Source: Theropithecus gelada
Lineage: Eukaryota; Chordata; Mammalia; Primates; Cercopithecidae
NCBI RefSeq assembly: GCF_003255815.1
Contig: NC_037677.1
Location: 103,830,583 to 103,894,582, forward strand
Reading direction: 5' to 3'
Length of the DNA stretch: 64,000 nt
In this document: positions 43,016 through 53,716 of the stretch, piece by piece
Layout of the letters: the number at the start of each line of letters is the position of its first letter
Numbering within the stretch: the stretch's first letter is position 1
The notes under the pieces: generated by a model
What the model was told of the DNA's origin: nothing
Seen by the model: the letters and a program-made list of their open reading frames with translations, nothing else
The model's database searches: none
Program-made: the position numbers and the translations under genes

Positions 43016-44310
43016 AGTGCTTGAAATGAAACTCATAACCTTCAATGCTTAAAGGCTCAGATGGCTTTCCTGGTGCCTTCACTGGGGGATTCTATTAAAT
43101 ATTTAAGAAAAAAATAATAACAATGTTACATAAAGTTTCTCAGGTAATTCAACAATTTCCAGATGATTTTATGGGCCCAGTTTACCTGATAGTAAATCAA
43201 TCAAAGGCATTAAAGTAAAAGAATCTACATACCAATATCCTCCAGCAACATAGAAGCAAAAGTTCTTAATAAAATCAAATTCACTATAAAAAGGTTAATT
43301 CATCATAATCAAATTAAGTATCCTAGGAATGCAAGGTTGGCTTAACATTTGAAAATCATATAATGTAATACACTACATTTAAAAAAATATAAAGATGTGC
43401 AGGAAAAGCACTTAATATATAAAGATGTGCAGAAAATGCTCTTGACAAAAATCAACATATATTTACAATCAAACTTTCAGTAACATAAAAACAAAATGAA
43501 ATTTTCTCAAAGGGCAACTTAAAAGCCTACAGATAACATGCTTAAGGTACAAAGACAGATTTCCTTTCCTAAACTCTGGAGATAAGTTACAGATATCTGC
43601 TCTCACCACTTCTATTCAATATAATATTAACAGTCCTAGTCACTACAATGAAACAAGTAAAACAAATAAAAAAACAAAAACCTTGCAAAGAAACAAGTCA
43701 AATTGAATTTATTCTCAGACATGATGAAAAGTACTATATAATATATTTAAAAATTGTAAAGCTAATAAATGAACTTATCAAATTTAGAAGATAGAAGAAG
43801 ATCCATACATAAAGTCAATTGAATGTGTATGCAGTAGCAAGGAACAATCGCAAAGTGACATTAAAAAACAATATCACTCATAATAGTATCGAAATATGAA
43901 ACAATTAGGAATAATTTGATAAAATAGCTGAAAACTAAACTAAAACTCAAATTCGGAGAGAAAGAGAAGAAAACCTGAATAAATAGAAATGTGCTATGTT
44001 CATGAATCTGAAGTCTCAATATTATTCACATATCAATGTCTCTCAATTTGATCTATAGACTGAACATAAAACAAATGAATATTACAGCAGGCTGTTACAA
44101 ATAAAATTGACAAGATGATTCTAAAATTTTTAAGCAATTATAAAAGAGGTAGCCTAAAGGATTTGGAAAAAGAAGTTGTAACAATATTTTTGAGGCTTAA
44201 TTATAAAGCAACAGTCATCAAGAAGGTATCCTATTTATGCAAGGACAAAAATAGTTCAATGGGGCTGAATTGAGTCCAGAAATATATCCTTACACACAAG
44301 ACCACTGAAT
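43016..44310 (+). mobile_element. Old L1M, ORF2 RT region
   Basis: The order of old L1 ORF2 is visible: CTCAGATGGCTTTCCTGGTG, GGAATGCAAGGTTGGCTTAA, ATCTGCTCTCACCACTTCTA, TCAGACATGATGAAAAG, and ACAATTAGGAATAATTTGAT. Highly decayed. A short imperfect tandem of ATATAAAGATGTGCAG lies near 43385-43440. Confidence 0.72.
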
Positions 44311-44820
44311 GAAGTCTCCATGATGATAGAGACGAAGGCTATGCATAGATGCAATAGCATGGCTTCCTTTCACCAAGGCCACTAAGTACTGCTGCTGACG
44401 GACATGCAACCTCAGCATCAAAGGCAAACCCTGACCACTTGACATGATACTATCTCATAAGTATACCAACCAAATTCTTGAGGGTTGGCTAATTTTGTTG
44501 GTCCTCTTCAGCTTGAAAAGGGCAAGTATTTATTCTGACCAGGAGTCACACAGGTTGTGAGTAATGGTTTGCTTTTCGTGATTGTGGTGGCTAGCATAAT
44601 TATCCAAGGGTTCATGCATTGCTTGAATCAATAACATTGTACAGTGGATACAATCACCTCAAACAAAGTTACCACTTTATGGCAAGAAAAGTGCAGTTAT
44701 AGCCACTGACCAGGGTATCCACTGGTTCTATTATACACTGTATCACATACTATATTCACTGTGTATTTACTGTGAAGTCTATTAACATTGTTACCTTTTT
44801 TATATTAATTTTTTTATACA
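44311..44820 (+). pseudogene. ERVL pol relic, integrase region
   Basis: It follows the ERVL integrase in order: GGCTATGCATAGATGCAATA, AGCTTGAAAAGGGCAAGTAT, TTACCACTTTATGGCAAGAA, then TAGCCACTGACCAGGGTATC. The intact domain joins retroviral DNA to the host; this copy has stops and gaps. RT is missing upstream, where L1M adjoins. Confidence 0.62.
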
Positions 44821-44833
44821 AGAAACAAACAGC

Positions 44834-45143
44834 TGGGCGTGGTGGCACACACCTGTAATCCCAGCATTTTGGAAGGCCGAGATAGAGAGGTCACCTGAGG
44901 TCTGGAGTTTGAGACCAGCTTGGCCAACATCGAGAAACCCTGTCTCTACTAAAAATACAAAATTAGCTGGATGTGGTCGCGCATGCCTATAATCCCAACT
45001 ACTTGGGAGGCTGAGGCAGGAGAATCGCTCAAATCCAGAAGACAGAGATTGCAGTGAGTGGAGATTGCACCATTGCACTTCAGCCTGGGCAACGAGAGCA
45101 AAACTTCGTCTCAAAAAAAAAAAAAAAAAAGAAGGAAAAGAAA
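44834..45143 (+). mobile_element. Alu with 14-bp target-site duplication
   Basis: Plus-strand Alu (TGGGCGTGGTGGCACACACC ... GAGCAAAACTTCGTCTC) with an A18 tail. Flanks aagaaacaaacagc at 44820-44833 and 45144-45157 are identical. It sits in the ERVL relic. Confidence 0.97.
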
Positions 45144-45157
45144 AAGAAACAAACAGC

Positions 45158-45416
45158 ATCTTCATTTTGCTCGACCTCAGTAAATTATAACTGCCATTCA
45201 ATATGAAATTGACAACACAGTTTCTTTCAGTTTCTCAGGTGATACATCAGGCATCTCTTGCTACTTCCTTGAAAATGTTTCCCCTGAAATCAGTAATTAC
45301 ACTAGACATGGTCAAAAATATGGATGGTAACCCAGGGTTCAGATGCCTCAGTCATTAAGGTCTGTATGATGCCACCCGGCAACTCACTTGAACCAACAGA
45401 AGTCAAATAATACAAA
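45158..45416 (+). mobile_element. Probable ERVL internal sequence, 3' part
   Basis: It lies between ERVL integrase sequence and a downstream LTR-like stretch, so it is probably the end of the same proviral body. The sequence match itself is weak. Confidence 0.35.
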
Positions 45417-45675
45417 ATTTCGGTTAGATAGGAGGAAGACGTTCAAGAGATCTATTGTGTAACATGGGGACTACAGTTAATAACATCTTATATTCTTGCA
45501 AAGTGCTAAGAGAGTGATGTAAAATGTTCTTATCACAAAAATGATAATAACTATGGGACGCAATGGATTCGTTAATTAGTTAGATTTAACCATTCCACAA
45601 TGTACATGCATTTCAAAACGTCACGTTGTAAACTATCGATACGCACAATTCTATATGTTAAAGAAATAAATAAAA
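45417..45675 (+). mobile_element. L1M 3' end, short
   Basis: TCAAGAGATCTATTGTGTAA, GACTACAGTTAATAACATCT, CACAATGTACATGCATTTC and the AAAGAAATAAATAAAA end follow an L1MA/L1MB 3'UTR. 5'-truncated. Confidence 0.75.
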
Positions 45676-45959
45676 GAAGAATGACCAAAACAAACAAAAC
45701 AAAACACCAAGAAGATTAAAAAAAGAAGTACAGCCAGAGGTAAGTGGAATGTGGTAGAACAAGTCAGCTATTTTTTGGAGCAAGGAAGATGAAGACCAGT
45801 TACATCCTGGAGATTACAGCGAGGGAGACTATAGCTCATCTGGCTAAACTTTCTCTTGAAGTTTTCTCTCAGAAATTGTGCCCAGTGATAATTTTGAAAA
45901 TGTATCACAGCATGCAGTAAATGTAATGTGAGAAGCAAGTGGATATCAGTAGCACCAGT

Positions 45960-46475
45960 GGTAGACTAGAGGGGGTGCTGGTGCTGTCTTGCTCCAACTG
46001 CCTCAGAGCCATTTTACTGTTTCTATGAGCCCACTCCCAGCTTCTATGTGCTTTGCTATGTCTCATCCTTGTGACTTTCTCCAGAAGACTGATCTTGGGC
46101 TACTAGAGCCTCCTCACCTGCAGGTTCATATTAGAGGCTCCTGGAAACTTTTATCTGACTGGCATCTCAGCTACTGATTGAAAGGTCAATGAAATCTCAA
46201 CTCCTTTGCCTGAAAGTGGGGCAAACCCTGAGTTGTAGATTTCTATTCTGGAGTGCCCAATAAGATAAGGCTGATGTTGTATTTTGTTTGGATTTTTTTT
46301 TTTTTTTTTTTTTTTTTTGGCCAATCATCACATCTTTTCCTGGCTTTCTCCTCTTCTCTGATGTGCTATTATCCCACTCTTTCTTCCGACTTCTCCTGGG
46401 AGCATGCACTTAACAAATCACTTGCACACTAATCCTCATCTCAGGGTCTGTTTCTGGAGAATCCAATGTAGGACA
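45960..46475 (+). mobile_element. ERVL-class LTR (LTR16-like)
   Basis: The end CACTTGCACACTAATCCTCA, TCTCAGGGTCTGTTTCTGGA, GAATCCAATGTAGGACA resembles the end of LTR16-type ERVL LTRs. A T26 run lies at 46293-46318 inside it. It is likely the 3' LTR of the 44311 relic; the left boundary is unsure. Confidence 0.45.
46293..46318. repeat. Poly(T), 26 bases
   Basis: Uninterrupted T26 followed by GGCCAATC. No SINE body is attached on either side. Confidence 0.95.
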
Positions 46476-46546
46476 CATACACACAACCTCTATTTTCATT
46501 TTTTCACACCTCTTTGATTAACACTCTCCGTGACATGTGCATATTA

Positions 46547-46850
46547 CACCTTTTTTTTTTTTTAAAAAAAAAACCCAATTTAGTTAGAAATAACTGACGA
46601 AAGTCCCTCCTTTGGAGGTGTCCTTTTAGTCCTATTTTTGAATAGGACACCACTAGAGAGCTGGTGCAGGTGGAAAGGTCAGGATTAATTTATTTTTCTC
46701 TGAAGAAACAATAACTTAAGATTGTGTGTGTGTGTGTGTGTACATACATATAGAGGTAGAGACAGAGAGGGAGAAGCAGAGGAGAGAGAGAATGAACTAG
46801 AGAGAAGGACAATCAGCAGTCACACAGGGGTGTACAGACAGCATCTCTTC
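46547..46850. repeat. Low-complexity T/A run, (GT)n and GA-rich stretch
   Basis: T-run then A-run at 46551-46572, (GT)n at 46724-46741 and a GAGA-rich region at 46755-46800. No gene is seen. Confidence 0.8.
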
Positions 46851-46859
46851 TTTCAATGC

Positions 46860-47140
46860 ATTTCAACATACATTTATTCACCCTCTAACATATGTGTAGG
46901 ATAATAATGAATATGTCACTCTGTCTTCTGAGAGCTCATGGTCTAATGGAGAAAAGATATGTAACCTTTGGTAATTGTAAGCCCGGCTCTTTGTAATCCA
47001 GGGCGCTCTGAGAAAAGTGTACTGATGAAGGTGAATATTCTCTGGTACCTGTGATGATGGAGAAATAGTAGTCAATGTGTGCTGTCTGGAGGATCCTTGG
47101 GGAAGAGGAATTTAATATGAACTTGAATCCCAAAGCAAGG
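46860..47140. mobile_element. Weak L2-type repeat
   Basis: ATACATTTATTCACCCTCTA, GAGCTCATGGTCTAATGGAG and GGAAGAGGAATTTAATATG have the order of an L2-related reversed 3' repeat. Low confidence. Confidence 0.38.
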
Positions 47141-47885
47141 TTTTTTTTTCCCCCAAGAGTAAGGCTGTAAAGGCCTCAAAAGCTGTGGTTCTATACTTAC
47201 CACATGTCAAGTAAAAACTTTTATGGAGTTCTTATTTGCAGTGATATTTCATAATAGCTTGTGTGAAGATTTATCAAGATTGTTGAGTCATTTCCTGAGT
47301 CTGTGGTATGACTGTAAAATAATGACATTGATTTATTTAAAAACATAGGCTATGATTTGTGTAAAAATAGATATTTCCTGTGCATAAAAATTCTTAATCT
47401 CTTGGATTGTTCCTGTCTCCTCTGTAAAATGGGGGCTATAATACCTTGCTTGCAAATATTGGAGCTGCGCTTTACTTAAAATTCCTATCGCAATCCCTGT
47501 ATAAAAGATTCTCAGTAAATTTTTCCTGTGATTCCATTATGAGGTATACCATTCCCAGGGTTAATGAACAGTAAGTTACTTTTTAGGGAATTATCAAGAA
47601 ATAAAACCAATTTATACACATCAATGATGTGCCAAGCCATATGCCTGAGGCAAAAGAAAAAGCCAGTAATATGGATCCTGTGTCCATTTAAAATTTTTAT
47701 ATATTATTCAACATTGATTGTTTTTGCATTAACGTTGATTTAAAAGCATTGGATTAAGACATGATTTCTTTTTATTATTGACTTTTTTGGAAGTTTCTAA
47801 AATTTGCCCCTGAGACAAGTGCCTCACTCCCAGTGTCAAATACATTCTCATTCTCTTATTGATATTTCTGCTCCTATATTGGATG
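47141..47885. other. Low-copy stretch with a MIR-like piece
   Basis: A MIR-like core lies at about 47400-47530 (CTCCTCTGTAAAATGGGGGC, AAGATTCTCAGTAAAT). The rest is unrecognised. Confidence 0.45.
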
Positions 47886-47889
47886 TTGT

Positions 47890-48340
47890 GTTGTGCTGCC
47901 TAGATTTCCCTGGCTAAGTGTTAGAGTGGCCAGTTCCACAGAGGCCAAGAGCTACTGGCATCTCATACTGGTGCTGAGTCCCTTCCAGAGATCGCCCTTA
48001 ACTAATGGTAGCTGCCTTGTCTCAATCACATTGCCCTTCCCAGGGCATCCACATACAATGACTGGTAGGTGTGGGACCAAAAGGTCTAGTCCCCTTGTCC
48101 CAGTTTCAGAAGACTCTAAAGGGTTATCAAAAGTCCTTGGAGGATTGTTTGAGGCTTTTGTTGTGGCTGCATCCCAGCACAACTTCTCCCTCTGCTCAGT
48201 CTTATTTCCTTCACTTTCCCACGAGAGTTGATTCTAAGAACATTCTCCAATACGTTTCCTGGCACCCCAATATCCATCCCAGAATCTGACTCCCAGGAAC
48301 AAAACTTGTGACAGTTGTGGCCAGGAGTGGTCTGAAAGAG
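47890..48340 (+). mobile_element. ERVL-class 5' LTR
   Basis: The end (TCCAATACGTTTCCTGGCAC, CCAGAATCTGACTCCCAGGA) has LTR16-like style, and the section TTTTGTTGTGGCTGCATC followed by AACTTCTCC and TCCTTCACTT is shared with 52990-53060. That repeated stretch at the far end of ERVL internal sequence makes this the likely 5' LTR. The 112-codon frame at 47893-48231 is inside it and is not a gene. Confidence 0.55.
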
Positions 48341-48611
48341 GAGATCTTAAGATGGGATTTCAGAGCTGAAGCACCCACTGGCAGGCTGACAGTGAGGACC
48401 CCATCACTGGTGTTATGTGCAGCATACATAGGCCGTGGCACAAGATAGCAATACAACATTATACGTTTTACTATTAGGGAACTGAGATCATACACCTGTG
48501 AAAAGAAGTGTACCAGAAGGTGCAATATATCTGATACTTGAGAAATACTGGGAAATAGAAATTAGAAGAACACTGTTACTGGATGCAATAGATACTTTGA
48601 AGAAGATAGTA
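48341..48611 (+). mobile_element. ERVL internal sequence, start
   Basis: Located directly after the 5' LTR and before an Alu. CACTGGCAGGCTGACAGTGA and CATCACTGGTGTTATGTGC are visible but not diagnostic, so the call rests on position. Confidence 0.4.
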
Positions 48612-48958
48612 AGACCTGGTGCAGTGGCTCACACCTATAATCTCAGCACTTTGGGAGGCTGAGGTAGGTGGATCATGAGGTCAAGAGTTTGAGACCAGCC
48701 TGACCAACAATGGGGAAACCCCATCTCTACTAAAAATAGAAAAAAATTAGCCAGGCATGGTGGCACGTGTCTGTAATCCCAGCTACTCAGGAGGCTGAGG
48801 CAGGAGAATCACTTTAACCCAGGAGGTGGAGGTTGCAATTAGCCAAGATTGCACCACTGCACTCCAGCCTGGGTGACACAGCAAGACTCCGTCTCAAAAA
48901 AAAAAAAAAACAACAACAACAACAACAAAAACACCCAAAACAAACAAACAAAAAAACA
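48612..48958 (+). mobile_element. Alu with long CAA-rich tail
   Basis: Plus-strand Alu (GGTGCAGTGGCTCACACCTA ... GACACAGCAAGACTCCGTCT), then A15 and a (CAA)n/(CAAA)n tail to 48958. Flanks aagatagtaa and aagataataa suggest a target duplication with a change. Confidence 0.95.
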
Positions 48959-49372
48959 CAAGATAATAAAAGGCTGGGGGCAGTTCATCAGTAATTAAAA
49001 ATTGGAAATGAAAGCCAGAGGACCTCCTTGTAAGCATTTATAGAGATTCACATATCCTGCAACTAGAAGGCAAAAAAAGAGGAGGACAGTCATAGGACTT
49101 ACTTAGAAGGCTAACAGAGTTTCAAAGAGGACTAACAGAGCTTCAAAGAGGGTGTGGGGTTTTCAGTTCTGGTAGGTCTGCTAAGCCAAGGTCAGGATCC
49201 TAACTGGGAAGAAATAGGACTTCGAGGAATAGGATTAGGTTGATGAGCAAAAACATGTTGATTCACTAGATTCCCTTGAATTCTCTATGCTTAGAGAAGT
49301 GTACTACTTTTCCCTATTACTCCATACCTCCACCCTTTTCATTGAAGATTATGCAAAAGCCTCTGCTTTGCT
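48959..49372 (+). mobile_element. ERVL internal sequence, continued
   Basis: Lies between the Alu and a THE1 LTR, inside the LTR pair. Contains a 21-base tandem repeat at 49111-49152 (CTAACAGAG-T/C-TTCAAAGAGG). No frame survives. Confidence 0.4.
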
Positions 49373-49730
49373 TGATATGGTTTGGCTGTGTCTCCAACCA
49401 AATCTCATCTTGAATTGTAACTCCCACAATTCCCACGTGTCGTGGGAGGAACCTCATGGGAGGGGATTAAATTATGGGGTTGGGTCTTTCCTGCACTGTT
49501 CTCCTGATAGTGAATGAGTCTTGTGAGATCTGATGGTTTTAAAAAATGGGAGTTTCCCTGCACAAGCTCTTCTCTTGTCTGCTGCCATGTAGGATGTGCC
49601 TTTCACCTTCCACCATGATTGTGAGGCCTCCTCGGCCATGTGGAACTGTAAGTCCACTAAACCTCTTTCTTTTGTAAATTGTCCAGTCTCAGGTATATCT
49701 TTATTGGGAGCATGAAAATGGACTAATGTA
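49373..49730 (+). mobile_element. THE1 (MaLR) solo LTR
   Basis: Full LTR: TGATATGGTTTGGCTGTGTC, CACGTGTCGTGGGAGGAACC, GTGAATGAGTCTTGTGAGAT, GCTGCCATGTAGGATGTGCC and GGACTAATGTA. Flanks ttgct (49368-49372) and gtgct (49731-49735) differ at one base. Confidence 0.95.
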
Positions 49731-52407
49731 GTGCTAGACAGTACTTCCATTCTTGGCCACTAGATCAATAGCCAGGGTTAATGCACAATAATAATATAGC
49801 ATGCAATTTCTGGGGTTGTTGAGGAAGGGACTATAAAAATAACTGCAAGACCTAGCAAACATATATAGACAGAATTTGGGAGAGTATATTTGGAACCAGA
49901 TTCTGAGGGTGTGGAATAAAGTGTGGTAGAATATAGACTTCGATTTGGGAGAGTTTCTTGACATGAATCTTCTTTCTTGGGATTTGAAGAAAGTGAGGTG
50001 CCTCACTGAATGAAGAAGAAATGCCAGAAGTTTTATGGAAGAAGGTAGATGAAGGAATCAAAAGACATAGAGAAGTGTACTTAGAGTTACATACCACATA
50101 AGTCTTGAAAATCCACTAGATGAATGTTTTTCCATGAGAAGACTTGAAAGACCATCCACTTATCAAAGCAATGAAGAATGTGCTGCTGAACAGAAAACCA
50201 GTGTCACTGAGAGGCTCAGAGGTCACTATCCTCTCCTGGCCCTGGTTACTATATAGTCTGAAGAGATGCAGGCCACCTGGGCATCCCACAGAGAATCACA
50301 GTAATGAATTTATTGATGATATCAAGCTAATCAGACCAGATAAGAAGTGACAAGTTCACTAGAGGACTTGGTAAAAGACATGCACTTCAGAGAGTGGGAT
50401 ATAAAACCCATGAATATTTGGAAACTTGCTACATCAGTAAATTATTTAGGGATCCAATGAGCCATACCAGGAAATCACCTCCAAAGTAGAGGACACTATT
50501 GCATCTCACAATGTCTGAAGAAGCAGCACATGAAGAAGGAAGCACAATGCTTAGCAGACCTTTTTGACTTTTGGAGGCAGCAGCTGTATCTTGGGAACAC
50601 TGTACTGACACGCATATCAGGGCACATGAAAAGCATCAGGAAAAGGCTCTGTAGTAGAACCAGGCTCTGATACAAGCAGCCCTGCTGCTTGTTCTATATG
50701 ACATGTAAGGTCCTGTGTATTAGAAATGGCTGTGTTAGGAAAAGATGCATCAGGAATTTCTAGCGAGGCTAAGTAGGAGACTCACAATGTGATACTGTAG
50801 TGTTCTGGAGCGTGACTAGGTAATCTGCAGTAATGTATTAAGCTTTTAGAAACAGCCCTTGGAGGCAACTGAACCCTAATAGATACAGGATATTTGATAA
50901 TGAGAAATTAAAGTCCGTTCAGGCAGAAGTGTTCACCATGAGCTGGGTTCAGGTACACCCTCCAAGCCACAAGGGCATGAAGGCCTAGCAATAATGCACA
51001 CTAAGATGGAAGTGGTACATCCAAAGTCAGGCATGAGCAGAGCTAGAGGGCACAGGTAAACTGCAGGTGGCCTAGACTCCTATATTATTCACCACCATTG
51101 CCCCGGTGACTTTCTACCAGTCCCTGATTGTGGCTGCATGAAAGGTCTTCATAATTCTCTGATAGAGAAGCATGAAATTCAAGTTTAGTTATTCTATACA
51201 ATCAAGCAGACTAAATGACTTGCTCAACTGATATCGGTCAGCCTCTGTAATTGGCCACCCCAGTGCTGTCCCAATAAACTCCTGAGCCAAGTAGCTATGG
51301 TGGCAGGCATGGAAGCAATGTTTGGAGCCAACAGCTTGAGCTCCCATTTACAATGTCTGTTCTAACTAACCTAGACGCTGAATGCCCAACTATCCAGATA
51401 GAGACAGTACTGAGTAGGACACCATCCTTTGAGAATAACTACCTACCTACCTGGTACCAAGTGTGCCAATTTATCCTCTTCCATTCTGTAAAGGGTAGTA
51501 GGTCCTTTTCATGTGAATAGGTATTTTTTTCAAATTCAAGGAATAAGTTTAATTTTGGGGTTAACGGACCCTCCCTTAGCCAGTACTACTACAATAAGTC
51601 TTACAAAATGTATGATTCACCACTGTGGGCTTCCATACGAGATTGCATTAGAGAAAGTGTCCTGCTTTTCAGCAAAGGAGGTGCAGCAGCGCACATATGA
51701 CCATGCTATCCATTGCTTCAATTACAAACACACCACCCAGAAGCTGCTGACCTGCCAAAGTGAAGAAACAGCTTGTAGAGGGTATAATTAAATCCCTAGC
51801 TTGGAGTGGACACCTTGTGAGGGTAGGCACCAACTTCTAAGATGACGTACATCCTCTAAATCAATGCTTTTTATCTTGTACTATGTCTCTAACAGCTAGA
51901 GTCCATGGATCTGGTAAGTAAGGGGTAGAAATAGTGGTAGTCTACCATGAAATCACTCCCAATGACCCTCTCGGAACGATTTGTTTTCTGTCTTCCCAGT
52001 CCTGGGCTCTGCAGATTTAAAAGACTTGGCTCTCAGAGAATGAATGCATCAAAAAGGGATACACTAAGAGAACCATTAAATCGTAAGCTATGACTACATC
52101 CCCATTACTTTGGGCCCCTTGAACTGAGGGACCAGCAGGAAAGGGGAGGTGTTGTCATCACAGCAAGAGTAATGAACATGATCACTGGGAGGAAGTAGAG
52201 ATAATTTTCTACCATGAAGATGAAGAAAAATATGATCCACATTTTTGTCTCTTGATACCAATGTGGGCAGTTAATAGACAAGAGCAACAGCCACAGCCTG
52301 AGAAGGGTCTCAAGCTCTTAGGAATACAGATCTGAGTTTCCTCACTAGCAAGCAATCTAGACAAGCAAAGAGGAATCTAGAATGCATAGTATAAAAAGGA
52401 GGTGATG
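49731..52407 (+). pseudogene. ERVL pol relic (RT, RNase H, integrase, dUTPase regions)
   Basis: In ERVL order: RT with a FIDDIKLI-type active-site remnant near 50310-50335; the post-RT block at 50430-50600 (ATTGCATCTCACAATG, AGGAAGCACAATGCTTAGCA, GACTTTTGGAGGCAGC); integrase words at 51370-51660 (GCTGAATGCCCAACTATCCA); and a dUTPase-like part at 51995-52290 (CCTGGGCTCTGCAGATTTAA, ATTACTTTGGGCCCCTTGAA). ERVL proviruses encode a dUTPase at the end of pol. Stops and frameshifts occur throughout and gag is hardly visible. Confidence 0.65.
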
Positions 52408-52555
52408 GCCAGGCATGGTGGCTCATGCCTGTAATCCCAACACATTGGGAGGCCAAGGCAGAAGAATCACTTGAGGCCAGCAGGTCAAGACGAGACTGGG
52501 CAACACAGCAAGACCAGTCTCTTAACAACAACAACAGAAAAGGCAAAACGAAATG
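52408..52555 (+). mobile_element. Alu-monomer SINE (FLAM-like) with 13-bp target duplication
   Basis: Only a left-monomer Alu (GCCAGGCATGGTGGCTCATG ... GCAAGACCAGTCTCTTAACA) with a CAA tail. Identical flanks aaaggaggtgatg at 52395-52407 and 52556-52568 show it was inserted as a single monomer. It lies in the ERVL relic. Confidence 0.92.
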
Positions 52556-52689
52556 AAAGGAGGTGATGAGTGTAGTTGTGGCCTCAAGACAAGAGGCAGT
52601 GGCAGGGGTAATTTTTCCTATACTTCCTCTTGTAAGTTTACTTTAATGAAAGATGTCACCTGAATCCTGAAGAAGTGGCTTCCAGAACA

Positions 52690-53140
52690 TATATGAAGCA
52701 AGTAAATCCGAGTGACTCATGGGAAAAGCTGCTGTGGATGCTGCGTGGCATCTTCCAATCCCCCCACTTCAGAACTGAAGCTCTTATTCCTCCAACTGCA
52801 CATGGTTTTGGAGACTAATATTTTACAGGTATACCCTCCAGATCTTGCCTTCAGCTGAAGAGAAACACCTTGCTCAACATCATACCCTCTTCTCTGGGGG
52901 CAAATGTGGAAACATAGAGGCTCAACACAGCTGTACCCAAATTTAGAAAAACTTCAGAGAGTCTTTCCAATCTCAGGGTTCCCCTTAAGATCAGCTGAGC
53001 CCTTTGTTATGACTGCATCACAACTGAATTTCTCCTTAACAATTCTACTTCCTTCACTTCTTCTGTGGGCATTGATCCTGAGACCTTTCCTTAAAATTGT
53101 TTCCAGAGTCTACTTCCTGGGTACCCTGATTTTGGACAGC
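52690..53140 (+). mobile_element. ERVL-class 3' LTR
   Basis: TTTGTTATGACTGCATC, AATTTCTCC and CTACTTCCTTCACTT followed by CAGAGTCTACTTCCTGGGTA parallel 48150-48300. It closes the proviral relic. The left edge is approximate and about 35 bases near the end are missing compared with the 5' copy. Confidence 0.52.
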
Positions 53141-53149
53141 TTCCCTCCC

Positions 53150-53710
53150 CAAACTGCACCATCCCTACCTTAAAAGTCACTCTTCTACTGTCCCCTAACA
53201 CATTTGCATACAGGTTGAATTATCTAAAACTCCTAATTTTATTCACTGCTTTCCTACTAAGTGGAGATTTGTTTTTAATCTGTGGTGCTGATTTTGCTAC
53301 CTCTGTTCAGTAAACTCGCCCTTTGCAATTAATTCCAAGGTTGTAGTCCCTGTGTCCAAGTGAAAGTAAAAACATGGTATGCACTATTTGCCCGTTTCAA
53401 TAATGTCAAACCTCTTGCACCTGATGTGTTTGATGGATTCTAAATTGAGAAGCATTTGAAATGAGAAGACCTGAGCCTTGTAAATGTACTTGTCACTGCT
53501 GAGACATCATCCTCAAAGACAGCATGAGCTGAGGATGCACAGAGGGCACACTACCTAAGTAAGATGAACATGAAGAGGCATTTTGGAATTCTGTTTTATG
53601 CATTAGCAAATAAATAAGCCCAGTTCAACCTATATGGGAGAAATCAGGGATAAAGAAGCAACGGATAGACTGAAGTCTTTACTCACAGGGGTCACTCCCA
53701 GGGATTTTCA
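53150..53710. other. Low-copy stretch, no feature seen
   Basis: No recognised repeat or gene. Confidence 0.4.
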
Positions 53711-53716
53711 TCTTGA

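Noticed and set aside
44800..45201. 133-codon minus frame ending in a typical Alu-encoded peptide
   Set aside because: It is the reverse frame of an Alu with well-defined target duplications.
47893..48231. 112-codon plus frame
   Set aside because: It lies in an LTR-like sequence that is partly repeated at 52.9-53.1 kb; no protein signature.
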